Below, piece after piece: positions 1 through 12,087 of a stretch of 64,000 nucleotides of DNA. The stretch's first letter is position 1; each line of letters opens with the position of its first letter. This DNA comes from Euborellia annulipes (Eukaryota; Arthropoda; Insecta; Dermaptera; Anisolabididae). The stretch is taken from positions 1 to 64,000 of the forward strand of contig JAKCPI010001703.1 of the NCBI GenBank assembly GCA_023213315.1, in the 5' to 3' direction. Made by a program: the position numbers and the translations under genes. Below the pieces are notes generated by a model that searched no databases, was not told the origin of the DNA, and saw only the letters and a program-made list of their open reading frames with translations.

Positions 1-530
1 CGAAATGTGCGCTCTGGGGCGCCGCGGCTGTTCTCTTAGGGCGCCTTGAAAATTTTCGTATACAAATTATTATATTAATAGTATTATTACTCTATGAAAT
101 GATATCACTCAGGAACTCATTTCTAGTGAGTACGTGTATGGCGACCACGAGTTACCCGAGCTAAGGCTGGCATTTCTTTCTTTCCTTTATGTCAGTCTTT
201 TTCTCCTTTTTCATAACAAGCGTTAAGCCATGAGACGGGTCGGCTTGCTTTTCTTCCGGTCTCATTTTTTTTATTTTTTTATAAATTAATTTTGCCGACC
301 CCACATAGGGATAAGGCTAAGATAGAAAAAAAAACTCTATGAAATGTTACTCGGACCAGTGTAAATTTGACCAGCATTTTACGTTTATACAGTATAAGCT
401 GCGCTGAATTTGAAATGAGCAAAAACCATTAGTAACATAAGGTTTGCCCTGAGATTTGACATGGGGCGCCCCAGAAAAATTCCCATATATATTTAGCGCG
501 CTGAAAACCGAAAAAGTTTGGGAAACCCCG
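1..530. repeat. Fragments of several old dispersed repeats
   Basis: No gene seen. Bases 1-60 resemble, inverted, the GC-rich end of the hAT-like relic at 2460-2526. Bases 120-260 match (inverted) the repeat at 61740-61960. Bases 400-530 match 16320-16442 and end in a GTTTGGGAA-type hAT-like terminus. The segment is a mosaic of truncated elements. Confidence 0.5.
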
Positions 531-652
531 CCGTAGACAATATTAAGACGCAGCAAAAACACATTGCATGATTTTTAAGTGACTTGGAGATCCTGCTAAA
601 ATGTGTATTAATAATAAAAATTTACCAGATAAAGATCCTAATTCTTTGTTAG

Positions 653-852
653 CAGGGCGGATCTAGGGGGTGGGGCAGGCGGGGTGATATCAGGGGCGGT
701 AAAGGCCTAAAAAAAAAAGGTAAAATATTCGGACGTAGAAAATGGCGCGAAAAAAAAAAAAATCGCAGAAAAAATTTTGAGATCAGGGAAAATTAAGGAG
801 GGGGCGGCAAACAAATGCCCCCCCCCCAAAAAATCTCCTAGTTCCGGCCCTG
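653..852. mobile_element. Non-autonomous hAT-like element (MITE)
   Basis: About 200 bp with ends CAGGGCGGATCTAGG and, inverted at the right, CTAGTTCCGGCCCTG. It has no coding capacity and carries G-rich and C-rich tracts just inside the ends. Related copies lie at 30098-30298 and 61381-61537. No clean target duplication is visible, so the family assignment rests on the CAGGG...CCCTG termini. Confidence 0.6.
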
Positions 853-853
853 G

Positions 854-1913
854 TTTTAGCTTACATAATGAAAACAACATCGTTAATTATAAGCAGTCAT
901 AGGAGAAGGGCTGTGCGAGTAGAAAAAATAATGCCGTCCAGGGCTCGTCAATTTTTTTTTCCCTTAAAGAAATTAAGAAATTTTAATGGTTAATAATTAT
1001 TTATTTTAGGAGTATCGGCTAATTCTAATTGAATAACTGAAGAAAATTTCGAGAATTAATCTACAGATAAAATCTTAATTTAATTTATGTATATATGTAG
1101 TTATATAATACATAAATTTTCTTTGTTTGTTCTGGCTTACTTCACAAATATATAGACACATAGGTCATAAAAATTGTTAAAAAAAAAAATAGCATTATTT
1201 TCCTTCTCCAATTCTTGCATCATCTGGTTTATTTAGAATAATAAATGCAAATTATTTAAAATTAAATAACACTTTGAATAGGCCATTTATTTAAACAATT
1301 TTTTTAATAGAAAATTTTTGATAAATTTATTATTACGCGCTTAAAGATTTTATTTTTCAACAATTTAATTAATTTTATTTTCATTTCTATTTTGAGTTAA
1401 ATTCAAATTGATTTCTTTTTTCTCAAAATCCAGCACCCAAGTGGCATCTCTGGAGGAAAAAGTAAACTAAAAATTCTATTTCATCAAATTTTATTATTTT
1501 TTAGAGAAAAATAAATAATAAACACCTGATAATCAATTATATTTTATGTAAAATAGGAATAATTGAGGAAGAAATTTATTTAGCGCGGGGAAAAAAATGT
1601 GATGTCATAATGACATCAAACAAGTCACGACCAATGAATAGCCTAGAATTCCTTATAGAATCTAATTTACAAGAATAAAAGAGAAATTTTAAAATTTAAG
1701 AAATTTATTATTGTAATACAGTAACTTATTCAAATTTTGTTGTTAAGATGTAAAAAGATGAAATTCAAGAAAAACAATATCAAATATTATTGAAGGAGAT
1801 AAAACCGTGGGAATAAATGAAAAAAATATAAATTACCAAATTTGAAATTAATTTGTTATCAAAAATCAATAATAATTCGCTTATCTCAGGGGCAAAGGAC
1901 GTATTTGTTCAAA
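854..1913. other. AT-rich intergenic DNA, nothing recognised
   Basis: About 1 kb of very AT-rich sequence with no convincing open frame, splice pattern or repeat homology to the rest of the window. It ends at the tRNA gene. Confidence 0.6.
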
Positions 1914-1985
1914 GGTCCCATGGTGTAATGGTTATCACTCTGGACTCTGAATCCAGCGATCCGAGTTCAAATCTCGGTGGGACCT
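1914..1985 (+). tRNA. tRNA-Gln (anticodon CTG)
   Basis: A 72-nt cloverleaf. The acceptor stem GGTCCCA pairs with TGGGACC. The D-arm contains the A box TGGTGTAATGG. The anticodon stem CTGGA/TCCAG closes the loop CTCTGAA, with anticodon CTG at 1947-1949 reading CAG codons. The T-arm carries the B box GAGTTCAAATCTC. The sequence is close to metazoan nuclear tRNA-Gln-CTG. A T-run at about 1995 can terminate RNA polymerase III. All stems are intact, so it should be functional rather than a SINE head. Confidence 0.95.
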
Positions 1986-2234
1986 AAAATTTTATTTTTC
2001 TTAGAGCTTATATCTCTTTTATAAACTCTTAAAAAAATGCTTTAATTTGTGAAATTTCAGTTGCATTCGGCTTTTGAACTGGAGGTTCACCTACAAGAAA
2101 TACGGATATATCGGCTTTGAATTAATTTAAATTAATGTAATTTATATATATTTCTTCGATAAATAAATCCTGTAAAAGATCAATACAGTCTAATGATTTG
2201 CATGTAAAATTGTGTGTAGATTTATATCTGAAAC

Positions 2235-2526
2235 CAGGGGTTTCCAAACTTTTTCGGTTCCCGGATTTCGACTCAGAATCTTTTCGTGGTGCTTCATGTC
2301 AAACCTTATTTACTGATAGTTTTTCTTTATTTCAATTTCAATTTGATATATAAATTCCTGTAGAGTTTGGAATTTTATTTAATAAATAATTAAAACACCC
2401 GACTTTAATTTTTTGACTAATAGCGAAAAATTAATATAATATTTTGTATAGAAAAATTTTCACGGCGCTCCAAGAGAAGAGCCGCGGCGCCCCGGGGAGC
2501 CTTGGGGCCCAGTTTTGGAAAGACTG
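2235..2526. mobile_element. Decayed hAT-like MITE
   Basis: Ends CAGGGGTTTCCAAAC and, inverted, CAGTCTTTCCAAAACTGG are the CAGTGGTTYCCAAACT-type termini known from hAT elements. Flanking octamers TCTGAAAC and TCTTAAAA agree at 6 of 8 positions, consistent with an old 8-bp duplication. Non-coding. Confidence 0.6.
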
Positions 2527-5037
2527 TCTTAAAAGATTAAAATATAATAAGATTTAAAATATTTTTTAAAACTAGTCTCATGAATGTTCGATATAAATTC
2601 CTATTAATGCCACCTCTGGCTCGCCGGGGGACTCTCAAATTATACATCTCTATTGGTATCTAAATATTTCGATTGAAATTTATTTAATTAATTAAAATAG
2701 AATTCAAAACTACGGTCCTTCGATTAAACGAACCAAGGAGTTGAGTTCAAGCTATTATTTTTACTAGAAACGCCTGTAATATAGATAACCGATTTAAACA
2801 AATATTGTTATTGGTTGCCTATACACTAAGGCGGAATCACAATGAGATTTTAAAACACCTATTCAATCAGTGACGTAACTATGTGGGAGGGGGTGGAGGT
2901 TCGGACCACACGAGATGACAACCGACAGTGAAGAAAAAAATAAATAAAAACAACCCATCGAATAAATAACGAAACATTTTTTTTAATTTTCTATAAAATT
3001 AATACTATATGAATTGTCTTTATATTTATTAAAAAAAGTTTTGTGTATTGTGACACCACAATATCCGTACCGGGTAATCAATGTTAGATTTTTTATCTAC
3101 TTAACAAAATAAATAAATAAAAAAGTCATTATTGATAAATCTATTGATTTATTATTTTAAATATATTTATTTAAATTGTTAGTGAATGGAATAAATGGTA
3201 GAGCGAAGAAGACGAAGAAGGCATCTGAGTGTCTGAGCATAAGGGATGCAGAAACGAAGTGTGTAACACCCTTTGTATCTTTTGGCGGCATGAGCTTGTA
3301 TTGATCGTTGTAGTTGGCGGGCTCTCGAACCCTTATCACTGCTAAGCCCTTCTGGTCCCCTGGCAACTCCGCTCGTAAATTAAACCCTTACTCGACAGGT
3401 GACGGACAAGTAGACAGATTGACAAGCCGTCTGTCTTGGGCCTGTCAAGATGGACGTGTGTCAAGGGCTACTTAGTTAAGCTCTTGGGCTTTGCCTGTCG
3501 AAAAATGCAGACCCCACCGAGTGGCAGATACCAGGCGTCTAGCAACTCCTAGGCGGGAATTATTCTCTCTTGAAGCATGCGTATTAAAACCGACGCCGCC
3601 GTCGTCCGTCGTCGCTGTTAGACAGCGACGCTCTCTTTATTGACAACGCCGAGTGAAGGCACCAAATTCAAATTACATCCGCGTATCGAATAAAAAATGC
3701 TAAGAAATTGTAAGACTGAATAATATCAAAATCTGTTTTGAAGATCCTTATTAAAGGTTTTTTTTTTGTTGTTTGTGATAATTCAAAAAATAATAATATA
3801 ATTCTATATTGTTTGAAATTAATCTCAAGGAAGACAGAGCCGCATCCATGAGAATAAAAAACTATTTTAATTTCTTTTGGTCGACGATTCGGACGCCAAT
3901 CGCGTCATGCAGTCAACAAACATTTATTGAAATTAAAATTGCTTTACACAAAAAAATTTAACATTCTTTTTTATAAATAAAAAAACATTATTTCTTACCA
4001 AAGATCGTTAAAATTGTTTGGAATGTCTAAATTTTTATGAACATCGGACCATTAGGGGGGGGGGGGGGGGACGAAATATCTTTTTCCTATAACCTAAAGG
4101 CACTAAGATTGTGCAATGTCTTTTTAAATCTCATTTTTCAGAAGGTATGAAGAGACTCTCCTTTGTTTGACTAGCCATGATAAATTTGTATTAATAAATG
4201 CATTTCCTAATTTTGGATTAACTAATTAATCTAATCTAGGATTATTCTTATCACTTTGATAAGAAGTTATGAAAGTTCACAGAAACTAGTATATCAAAAT
4301 TTTAGTCTTTTGAAGAAAGTTAAAGTTGTTAAAATAGAGTATATAATACTGGTATTCTGTTAAAATGAAAAAAATAATCTGGTATTTTTAAGTTTTCGTC
4401 AAAGAATTTTTAAGGTAAGAATCTTTAAAAAAAAATCAACATTTAGGGTCAAATTTCTATAATCAGTCAGATTTGAAGTTTTTTATTATTGAGTGGAATG
4501 AACTAATTCATGGCACTCATAATAAATCCATAAGCTTTACTGTAAATTTATTAAGAACTCTTAGGCTTTAATTTTTGGCTTCTTTCTTCTATTTATTTTT
4601 AATAAGTTATTTAAACATCAAACAATTTCGTTTAATAATTGACCTACTAATATTAGTTTTATGTATTTAAATTTATAGGTTTTAGATAATCACTTTTTGG
4701 GCATGAAAGGTTTTATTTATAAAATCCATATGTTCTGTTTTAAATCTCTCTATTTACGATAAGTTAAACCAACGTTTCGAGGGTTGTACAGGTCAATTAG
4801 ATTAAGGGAAAATAGTAATAAAAATACTAAAAATAAACCTGTCTAAACAAACTGAGAGGCTGTAGTTCATAAATGCTTCCAGTATGCGATGATAAAACGT
4901 TAGTGAAAAGGCGCCTTTGGGCCGGAGGCTAAAATTAAACCCGCCTGAGGAGTGGGAGAGGCGTATGTATTTTAAACATTCTGCCAGACAGAGATTTCAT
5001 TGAGACCTCGTCATTCAGAGATGAGGTCTCATCGACT
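2527..5037. other. Intergenic region with a CpG-rich patch upstream of the FGF 5' exon
   Basis: No recognisable gene. Bases about 3370-3665 stand out as GC-rich and CpG-rich (for example GACGCCGCCGTCGTCC) in an AT-rich background, about 1.4 kb before the putative FGF first coding exon. This could be a promoter or 5' untranslated region, but nothing proves it. A G-run lies at about 4056-4070. Confidence 0.35.
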
Positions 5038-5213
5038 ATGAACCGTAAGAGAAGACGACGATCAGGAAGAGGAAGACAAGTGAAAATGGCTGAAAAGACA
5101 CCTGAAGTGCACAATGAAGGAGATTCCTCATCTGAGGAAGACGATGACGATGATGACGAAGATGAAGAAGTGCAAATTCCAAGGAGAAGAACGAGAAGGG
5201 ATACAGCCGACAG
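5038..5213 (+). CDS. Putative first coding exon of the FGF gene (basic/acidic N-terminus)
   Basis: The frame opens with ATG at 5038 and ends at an AG|GTAAAC donor (phase 2). It encodes about 58 residues: a basic cluster MNRKRRRRSGRGR, an acidic run SSSEEDDDDDDEDEE, then a second basic cluster PRRRTRRD. There is no signal peptide; the composition suggests nuclear import. The frame is open back to 4939 without another in-frame ATG. Phase 2 fits the acceptor TGTCTCAG at 16551-16552, and the joined four-exon frame is exactly 630 nt (209 residues). The link spans an 11.3-kb intron and is inferred from phase, strand and order only. It could instead belong to an unrelated gene. Confidence 0.45.
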
Positions 5214-6149
5214 GTAAACACCCAAACTCACATAAACATGTTTATTATATTAAATTTATTTGAATATTTAATTGGCCGGGGTGTGTCACATTTACTTTTC
5301 AATGTGGTGTACCTTGGTCATCCACCTAAACAGTTATTCTTAATTCTTTGTTTACTTCCATATTTCATAATTGTATAGTGGGTTTAAAAAATACTCAGGA
5401 GATTAGTTTTTTGAGTAAATAACGATCATAACTCCTTTCTGAATCTTTCTTGTTTCAATTTCCTTGAATAATTTTGGCTTATTTGCAAGTGATGTAAAAT
5501 TGTGTCTTTTAGTTGTAATGAATAAAAATAAAATAATGAAAAACAGCCTTTTTTAATAATAAATAATCATCAGGCAATGTTTTGTTACATGTATGGCCGC
5601 CAATTATAAAACATGCCGCATGTCATATGATTTAAAATTACCAGAGATCCAAAAGAAAATCATTTTTATTACAAAAGTTTTTGTATTTGAATTTAAAATT
5701 GTTTTATTTTTTTGAACTCCTGTATTTTTTTAATAAAAAAAAATATGTCGCGATTGAAATATAATATTGAAGAGGCTATGATAAAATTGTAATAAATATA
5801 AAGAAAAATTGCTTGATTAATGTTTTTTTTTTTAACTTCTTTTCGGGTACTAAGGCCATTTAGGGGTTCAAATTTATTACACAATTTAACAAGACTGTGA
5901 GTGTTTTTTATTGGATTTTACAAATTTAAAATACATAATATCGATGGCTACCGGTTGACGTTTCACACGTTGATTACTCGGAGTCACCAAACCCGAGCTT
6001 TCTTCTGATAGCTTCTCAATATTTGTAGACAAAAATCAAGCGGTAAGAAATGGGATAAGTAGAAAAAAATTCAATTCTATTTTCTCTACTTTCCACAACT
6101 AGTGACTTGGATTTTCTCTGATCTTCTCTGCGTTTGTTTAAATGTTAAT

Positions 6150-6325
6150 TTAAGACTTTATACAATAACAGTTATTATGAATAATAAAAGGGTATATATT
6201 AAGGTCCAGACATTCTTATTTATACCATTTGGTATCCAAATGGCTTAAATAAAATCATCTTTAAATTATGGAGAGTGAATGAATGTATTTGTACATAAGG
6301 ATAAATACATTATTCATAAAAAATA
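6150..6325 (-). repeat. Truncated SINE tail plus flank, duplicated at 7160-7335
   Basis: The SINE 3' part (minus strand) and about 60 bp of adjoining non-SINE sequence (TTTAAATTATGGAGAGTGAA...) recur about 1 kb downstream at 7160-7335. Because the shared segment extends past the SINE, this is a local duplication rather than two independent insertions. Confidence 0.55.
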
Positions 6326-6655
6326 TTTACATGCTGTTGAGTTGAATTTGGCCAACCGATGGGTCCTCGCACTTCTTCACAGCTCGACACTTAACACAGA
6401 CCCTGGTACATCTGAAAAAAAAAAGAAAACATTTATTAGAATATCACTTAATTACAATTGAGATAAGAGTCACTAACAAGAAGAAATAAACTTGAAAGAA
6501 AATTCTACTCTTAATCTATTGATGATTTATTAAAATGAAATGAGTTGTAGAGTGAGAAGTAAAGCTTTTTCAACAAATTTTCAAATTTTAAAGATATAAT
6601 GTTGATTTTCGCATCTTAAATTCATGTTTATTTCAAATAAATATCACAAGTTTCG

Positions 6656-6926
6656 GCATTGGCAGTTCCAGAGGTGTTTCTCGGGGGGGGGGGGGGATAA
6701 TCTGGAGTGACTGGTCGCACAGCACACATTTTTTTTTTAATTTCGGTAATTTCAAGGCGCATTCTGTATTTGTTTGCCAGAATATAAATACAAATCAAAT
6801 TTTTAAGTATTAATTTTTGAAATTTTACCTTAAAAATACATTTTTTTTTTCGAAAAAAATTATTTTTTTCAAATCTCAGGGGGGATAATTACCCCTTTAC
6901 CCCCCCCCCCTTGTACCCGCCCTTGA
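6656..6926 (+). mobile_element. hAT-like MITE, G/C-run family, copy 1
   Basis: About 270 bp, homologous along its length to 11779-12033 (same strand) and 28980-29249 (opposite strand). It has a G-run near the left end and a C-run near the right, followed by TTGTACCCGCCCTTGAG. The left terminus is worn. It contains the AATCTG(G)TGTGAC module shared with the foldback hairpins. Confidence 0.75.
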
Positions 6927-7097
6927 GTTTCGATTATATTTAAAACTATTGTCAGGGCCTAGCCATTTTTGTCAAATTAACTCTCGTTTAGGCATTATTT
7001 TGCTTCTTAGATTTAACATATTTATGCCGAGAGCCTTATCAGACATCGAGGCTGTAGATAACAAAGGGGTCTGCCTGTAGCTCCGTTTATTCTTTAA

Positions 7098-7265
7098 ATT
7101 TTTTTTTTTTTTTTTAACACACTTTTTACCATTCACACAGTCTTTTCGGCAACTTAGGCCATTTAAGACTTTATACGATAACCGTTATTATGAATAATAT
7201 ATATATTGAGGTCCAGGCATTCTTATTTGGTATCCAATTGGCTTAAATAAAATCATCGGACTGCC
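7098..7265 (-). mobile_element. tRNA-derived SINE, truncated copy
   Basis: A minus-strand SINE that starts with a T-run and the CACACAGTCTTTTCGGCAAC segment and breaks off at ATCATCGGACTGCC, so the tRNA-like head is missing. Loss of the head (the RNA 5' end) is the usual product of incomplete reverse transcription. Confidence 0.7.
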
Positions 7266-7756
7266 TTATTCTTTAAATTATGGAGAGTGAATGAATGTAT
7301 TTGTACATAAGGATTAAATACATTATTCATAATAATTCACAAAATAACCAAACGAGATCAACTTGATGAGAATTGCTTGCCCTTTAGATTTGACCTGAAT
7401 TTAACCGAAACGGCGGCGGCCCTGGCTTGTGAGACCATAATTTTTGTATTGAAAATAAATTTGATTAATATTTTTTTCACTTATTTATTTTGTAATGAAA
7501 ACACCTAAAGGTATTTTTTTTTTTAATCAGTTTGAGTGCTTGCATTTGATACAATATGACAATTGTGCTAATATTAATATTAATGCATAATAGTAGCCAA
7601 CCTCGTAAATAAACGGAAATAAAATAAAGTTAAATTTAGTGTTTGAATAATTTTACTAAAAATATATGTGTACTAATTCTCGATCAAGGACCACTCCATA
7701 TTTTCTCTAAATAATTATTTTCATAGATTTAATTTATTTGAAGATTATTTTGTTAG

Positions 7757-8295
7757 CAGTGGCGTCATTTGGGGAGGGGGGCAGGGGGGCCATTTGCCCC
7801 CCCCCCCCCCAAGGGGCTCTGACTTTTATAAAATTTTATATTATTCTAGATAAAATCTTTCAAAATATATCTACGAGTATATAAACTGTAGAGAATTAAA
7901 CAATTAAATTAAATATCAGGGCCCTCGGGGCTTGGTGTAGAGGTTAGCGTGCTAACCTCGTATACCAAACGTCGCGGGTTCGGACCCCAGGCAGTCCGAT
8001 GATTTTATTTAAGCCAATTGGATACCAAATGGCTTAAATAAGAATGCCTGGACCCTAAATAATATATATTCATAACGGTTATCGTAAATGTCTTATATGG
8101 CCTGAGTTGCCGAAAAGACAGTGTGAATGTGTGTGTGAGTGTGAGTGTGAATGAGAAAAAAAAAAAAAATTAAATATCTTTTGGCTCAATTTGAGTACAT
8201 ATTTGTAAGTAAATTTTAAGAAAAAAAATGTTTGCCCCCCCCCCCCCAAGAAAAAAATTTGCCTCTCACAAGAAAAAGTTGAAATGACGCTACTG
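7757..8295. mobile_element. hAT-like MITE carrying a nested SINE
   Basis: Ends CAGTGGCGTCATTTG and, inverted, CAGTAGCGTCATTT, flanked by perfect 8-bp duplications TTTGTTAG (7749-7756 and 8296-8303). A G-run near the left end and C-runs on both sides follow the pattern of other elements here. A full-length SINE at about 7918-8167 interrupts it, so the hAT insertion is the older event. Confidence 0.85.
7918..8167 (+). mobile_element. Full-length tRNA-derived SINE (family SINE-1)
   Basis: About 250 bp. The 5' head resembles a tRNA: an A-box-like TTGGTGTAGAGGTTAG and a B-box-like GGGTTCGGACCCC. A unique body with the short palindrome AAGCCAATTGG...CCAAATGGCTTA follows, then a GTGTGAGTGTGA-rich tail and an A-run. 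It is flanked by an AATTAAATATC duplication (about 7907-7917 and 8168-8178), the mark of target-primed retrotransposition. Best reference copy in the window. Confidence 0.88.
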
Positions 8296-9121
8296 TTTGT
8301 TAGTCTAATGCCGGCGGGAGAGAGGGAAGAAAAATAGTCCTCAAGAGCAAGTTAACAAGGAATGCAAGTAACGTTCAACTTGGTGGCCTAAAAGTAGAAG
8401 GCTGGCATGTATCTATAGTGGCCGGGTAGGGAGGCATGCTTGAAAAAGTTTAGCGGCTTGAATAACTCCTCTGTCTTAAGAGGTATAATTATGTTGAATA
8501 TACTGTTATTAGAATATCTTATCTATTTTATTTATTCCTGAGTTATTTTCAATAAATCCATTAGCCTATATATCATTAGGCCTACTATATATATTAATAT
8601 ATAACAATGTTTATTCTTTTGTCAATGTGTCTAAACTATGATAATCATTCAAAAATGTTTATATTTTTTGTACGCTTTTTATAAGGCTCTGATTTCAGCC
8701 GGCTAGCCTTAATCTAAACATCTTCTCGCCTAAATATTTATCTCATATACATTTTATATCTAAATATTATTAAGGTTAGAGGCTATAATAATGTATTATT
8801 TTATTAGGATTAGAAAATATTTTGTTTAACAAAAAAATATTTTTTATTTTATCAATATTTACGAAAGTTGAAAGATAAAAAAAATAGAGAGAATGATTTC
8901 ATTTTATTAAATAAATAGAACGTTTAAATTAAATTTCATGGATTACATGTGAGACAAATGAGTCAATGAATCAAGGAGAGAGGGAAGCAATTGAGCCTGA
9001 TTCAGAGCAATTTAGAATCCTTACGACAAGGTTGCCCGACGATGTCATCTTCAAAGGAGTTTGGTTTTTCTCAAAACAAAATTATATGAAAAATCTGATC
9101 TAAAAGGTACCACATTCACAA

Positions 9122-9290
9122 TTTTTTTTTTTTTTTTTTTTTTAACACACTTTTTTCTTATTCACTCTCACACTAACACACACATTCACACAGTCTTTTC
9201 AGCAACTCAGGCAATATAAGAATTTTGACGTTAACAGTTATTTGAATATATAGGTATTTGGGGTCCAGGCATTCTTATTTAAGCTATATA
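9122..9290 (-). mobile_element. SINE-1, truncated minus-strand copy
   Basis: T-run, then the complement of the GT-rich tail, CACAGTCTTTTCAGCAACTC and GGGGTCCAGGCATTCTTATT. The tRNA-like head is absent. Confidence 0.65.
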
Positions 9291-9386
9291 CCCGTATGTT
9301 GAAAAAACTTTTAAAGCTCTCAAACACTTTCTGGTATTGGAAAAAAACAATATAAATCTTCTAATTTAATTTTAATTTAGTATTAC

Positions 9387-9803
9387 TTACGAAAGGTTTT
9401 TCAGGTAATTGGCTTGAAGGACCTCGAAGACTCAGCCCCCACTCCCACCCTAACCATCTAAAACAAAAAAAAAAAGAAATAAACAATTAGTTTGCTGCTA
9501 CGTAATATTTTATGAAAAATATTGAAAATTTCTTTAACTTACTCTGTAGACTGCTTCTTTCGGCTCAACGAGGGCTTCCCTAAAAACTAACCTAATCCCA
9601 CAGTATATATGACCGGGACGGCCATCTAATTCTAAAATGCAGTTCCTCTTCTTTCTTGAGACGGTCGCGAACGCGGCACTCCCGGAAGGCAGGTAAGCCT
9701 TCATTATATCACTTCGAAACGATACGGTGAAAACGCGCCCACAAACCCAAAGAAAGGTAAAGAGGAAATGGAGCAGATACAGTACATATGTACTAAGACA
9801 CAT
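9387..9803 (-). CDS. Unrecognised candidate two-exon frame
   Basis: A minus-strand open frame starts with ATG at 9803 and runs to a consensus donor (AGA|GTAAGT, exon end 9540). It begins with a hydrophobic stretch (YVLYLLHFLFTFLWVCG), followed by a basic SRKKRN segment. A GTTTTAG acceptor at about 9460 would add 18 residues ending at a stop near 9403; a second donor (CTTTC|GTAAGT) follows. Total about 105 residues. I recognise no family, and the base composition is only slightly richer than the surroundings. It may be a small membrane or secreted protein, a non-coding transcript, or chance. Confidence 0.2.
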
Positions 9804-11041
9804 TACAGATCAATTAATCTCCACCCACCTGCCTAATCAATGTCGTTTAATAGCGAACTAAAATAGAGCAGAGATAATTGATCTGAGAATCACGAGTTAG
9901 GAAGGAAGCCCAGTCAATACAATACTGAAGATCCCCCTTGATTGCTCATCTCAGAAACAGAATGACGTTGTTCAAGATGCATGCTGAAAAAAAAGAACCC
10001 TAAAAGCTAACAACAACCTATACGAACTCCTAACATCTTGAACATTAACTCACTCTGTCCTGAAACAACCAAGGCCCAGAACTCAGCACTGACCGACAGG
10101 ACTCCGGAGAAAGAGAAGGCACTCTTTCTCTCAAAAGCGCGAAAGAGGGAAACATGCGATAGAGGAATTCTCCTATTTCCCTTGAACAACGGTCAAAAGT
10201 GAAATGATCCTCTCCTGGGAGCCCTGCCTAAACCTAAATGGGACGAACAACAACACCCTATGCCAGTATTGAGGAACCAATTCACAATTGAACATCAATT
10301 CAAGAGAACATCAGAGAATTCCGACACAAAAGGCCTAAATCCCCATAAATGTAAATATAATTGCGTGAGCGTAGAGATTTTCTAATTATGCGCCCTCTAT
10401 ATAGAACCTATCTATTTCTAAATAATCTAATATGAATTGCGTGTATTCTTAAACATTAAACATAAAGAGATAGATCCCCTTAAATAGTATTTATTAATAA
10501 TCACATACACGCAAAACCTAAAGCTAAATTAAATAATAATAGTTAAAATAATAACACATGCACACTTGAATTGTCTCATATGTTGATGTTGCTCCCTCGT
10601 GGGGTAAAGGGATGAATGAGTACTGTGCATGATCCACATATTACCAATAATCGTATACCTTTTGCTTGTTGAACATTCATCCATCTCTTTACCTTGAGAA
10701 ACGAAACCTGCATTGGGTACTGAAATTTAAAAACCTATTCTTTAATAAAAAAAAATTCAAAAGTTAAATTTAGTATATTAAAAAATGAATTTAGAAAAAA
10801 ATTTGACAAATTATCTTAATGTAAATTTAAATTAACAAAAGTAAAAATGAAGTGAAGTTTTAAAAATTAATTTATTAATCTTGAATTTAAATCTTTAACT
10901 ATCTAAAAGGGACTCTGAAATGGGAGAATTGCTTGTAATTATTAATACATCCTATCAATGCACCTAGGTAAAATTATTCTATATTTAAGCCGGAATAAGA
11001 AAAGTCAAATAAAATTTTGAAAAATCCTAAACTGCTTACTC

Positions 11042-11184
11042 TACGCCCACGTAAATGTTCATACAGACTTTAATTGTAGCTGCTACACTCGTGGAATCTG
11101 CTGAAGTGGCTGCCTGGTTGACGTGAAGGCGATGACTGATGGATGCTCTGCATGATGTTAAATCTCGAAGACGATTCGTCGATT
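11042..11184 (-). other. Possible minus-strand exon
   Basis: A 143-bp GC-richer block is bounded on the minus strand by a TTTTTTAG acceptor and a GTAAGC donor and is open in one frame throughout (contains HLHV..RLRDLTSCRAS-type residues). I do not recognise the peptide. A 27-nt block at 10693-10719 is likewise bounded by TTTCAG and GTAAAG. Together with 9387-9803 these may form one minus-strand transcript, but no homology supports it. Confidence 0.15.
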
Positions 11185-11778
11185 TCTAAAAAATAAACAA
11201 AAAAATATATTGAAAAGGAGAGGGAAGCGAACCTCTGACTCAAAGAACAAGATTTGAATGCAATAATTACACTAATTATAATATTCTAATTTTACTTCTA
11301 TCAAATAGTTAGGCTACACCTTTTACTTAATGTTGCTTTTTTAACCGTCAAAAAAAGAAGAATATTGAATAAAAAATCACCACAAGATTACGTGCACAGT
11401 GAGGGAAAAAAGTGGAGCACAACTTGATGATCCCACGTTTAAAATAAAAAAAAAAATAAATTTAATGTCCCGCTTAGAAGCCTCAGTTTATAAAATAGGA
11501 AGGGAGATCTTTATTGGATTTTATTCTACGTGTGAATCACAAAAGTTTTCAATAAAAATTGTTCCTATACAGGGAAAAAAATCTCGACATCGAATTTTTG
11601 ACCTGAATCGAATACTTTCTCTCTATATATTGCATATATAGGATAAGAGAAAGTAAAATGAAATCAATCAACGCATGGATAAGTAAATATATTGTAAAAA
11701 AATTTAAATAAAATTACGATTAGAATTTCTCGCTGGATCATACCAGTATAATTACATATATATATATTATAGAAGGAG

Positions 11779-12033
11779 CAAGGGCGGATCCAGAGGTGTT
11801 TCTCGAGGGAGGGGGGGGGTAATCTGGTGTGACTGGTCGCACACCACACAATTTTTCATTAATTTCGGTAATTTAAAGGCGCATTATGTACTTGTTTGCT
11901 AGAATATAAATACAAATCAAATTTTTAAGTATTAATTTTTAAAATTTTACATTAAAAATAATTTTTTTTCAAATCTCAGGAGGGGGGAGGGTAATTACCC
12001 TCTTTACCCCCCCCCCCCTTGTATCCGCCATTG
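11779..12033 (+). mobile_element. hAT MITE, G/C-run family, copy 2 (reference copy)
   Basis: 255 bp with ends CAAGGGCGGATCCAG and, inverted, CAATGGCGGATACAAG, flanked by a perfect 8-bp duplication AGAAGGAG (11771-11778 and 12034-12041). The duplication length assigns it to the hAT superfamily. A G-run sits at about 11809-11818 and a C-run at about 12007-12018. It is non-coding and must be moved by a transposase elsewhere. Confidence 0.88.
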
Positions 12034-12087
12034 AGAAGGAGACGAGGAATAAAACCAGAATATAATGGACCCTCTCACATCAATATT

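Noticed and set aside
4935..5231. Minus-strand open frames with serine runs
   Set aside because: Antisense of the acidic (GAT/GAA-rich) coding exon at 5038-5213; serine runs are a by-product.
7918..8000. Possible functional tRNA gene
   Set aside because: A and B boxes are present, but the cloverleaf is imperfect and the segment is followed by the SINE body and repeated many times, so it is a SINE head.
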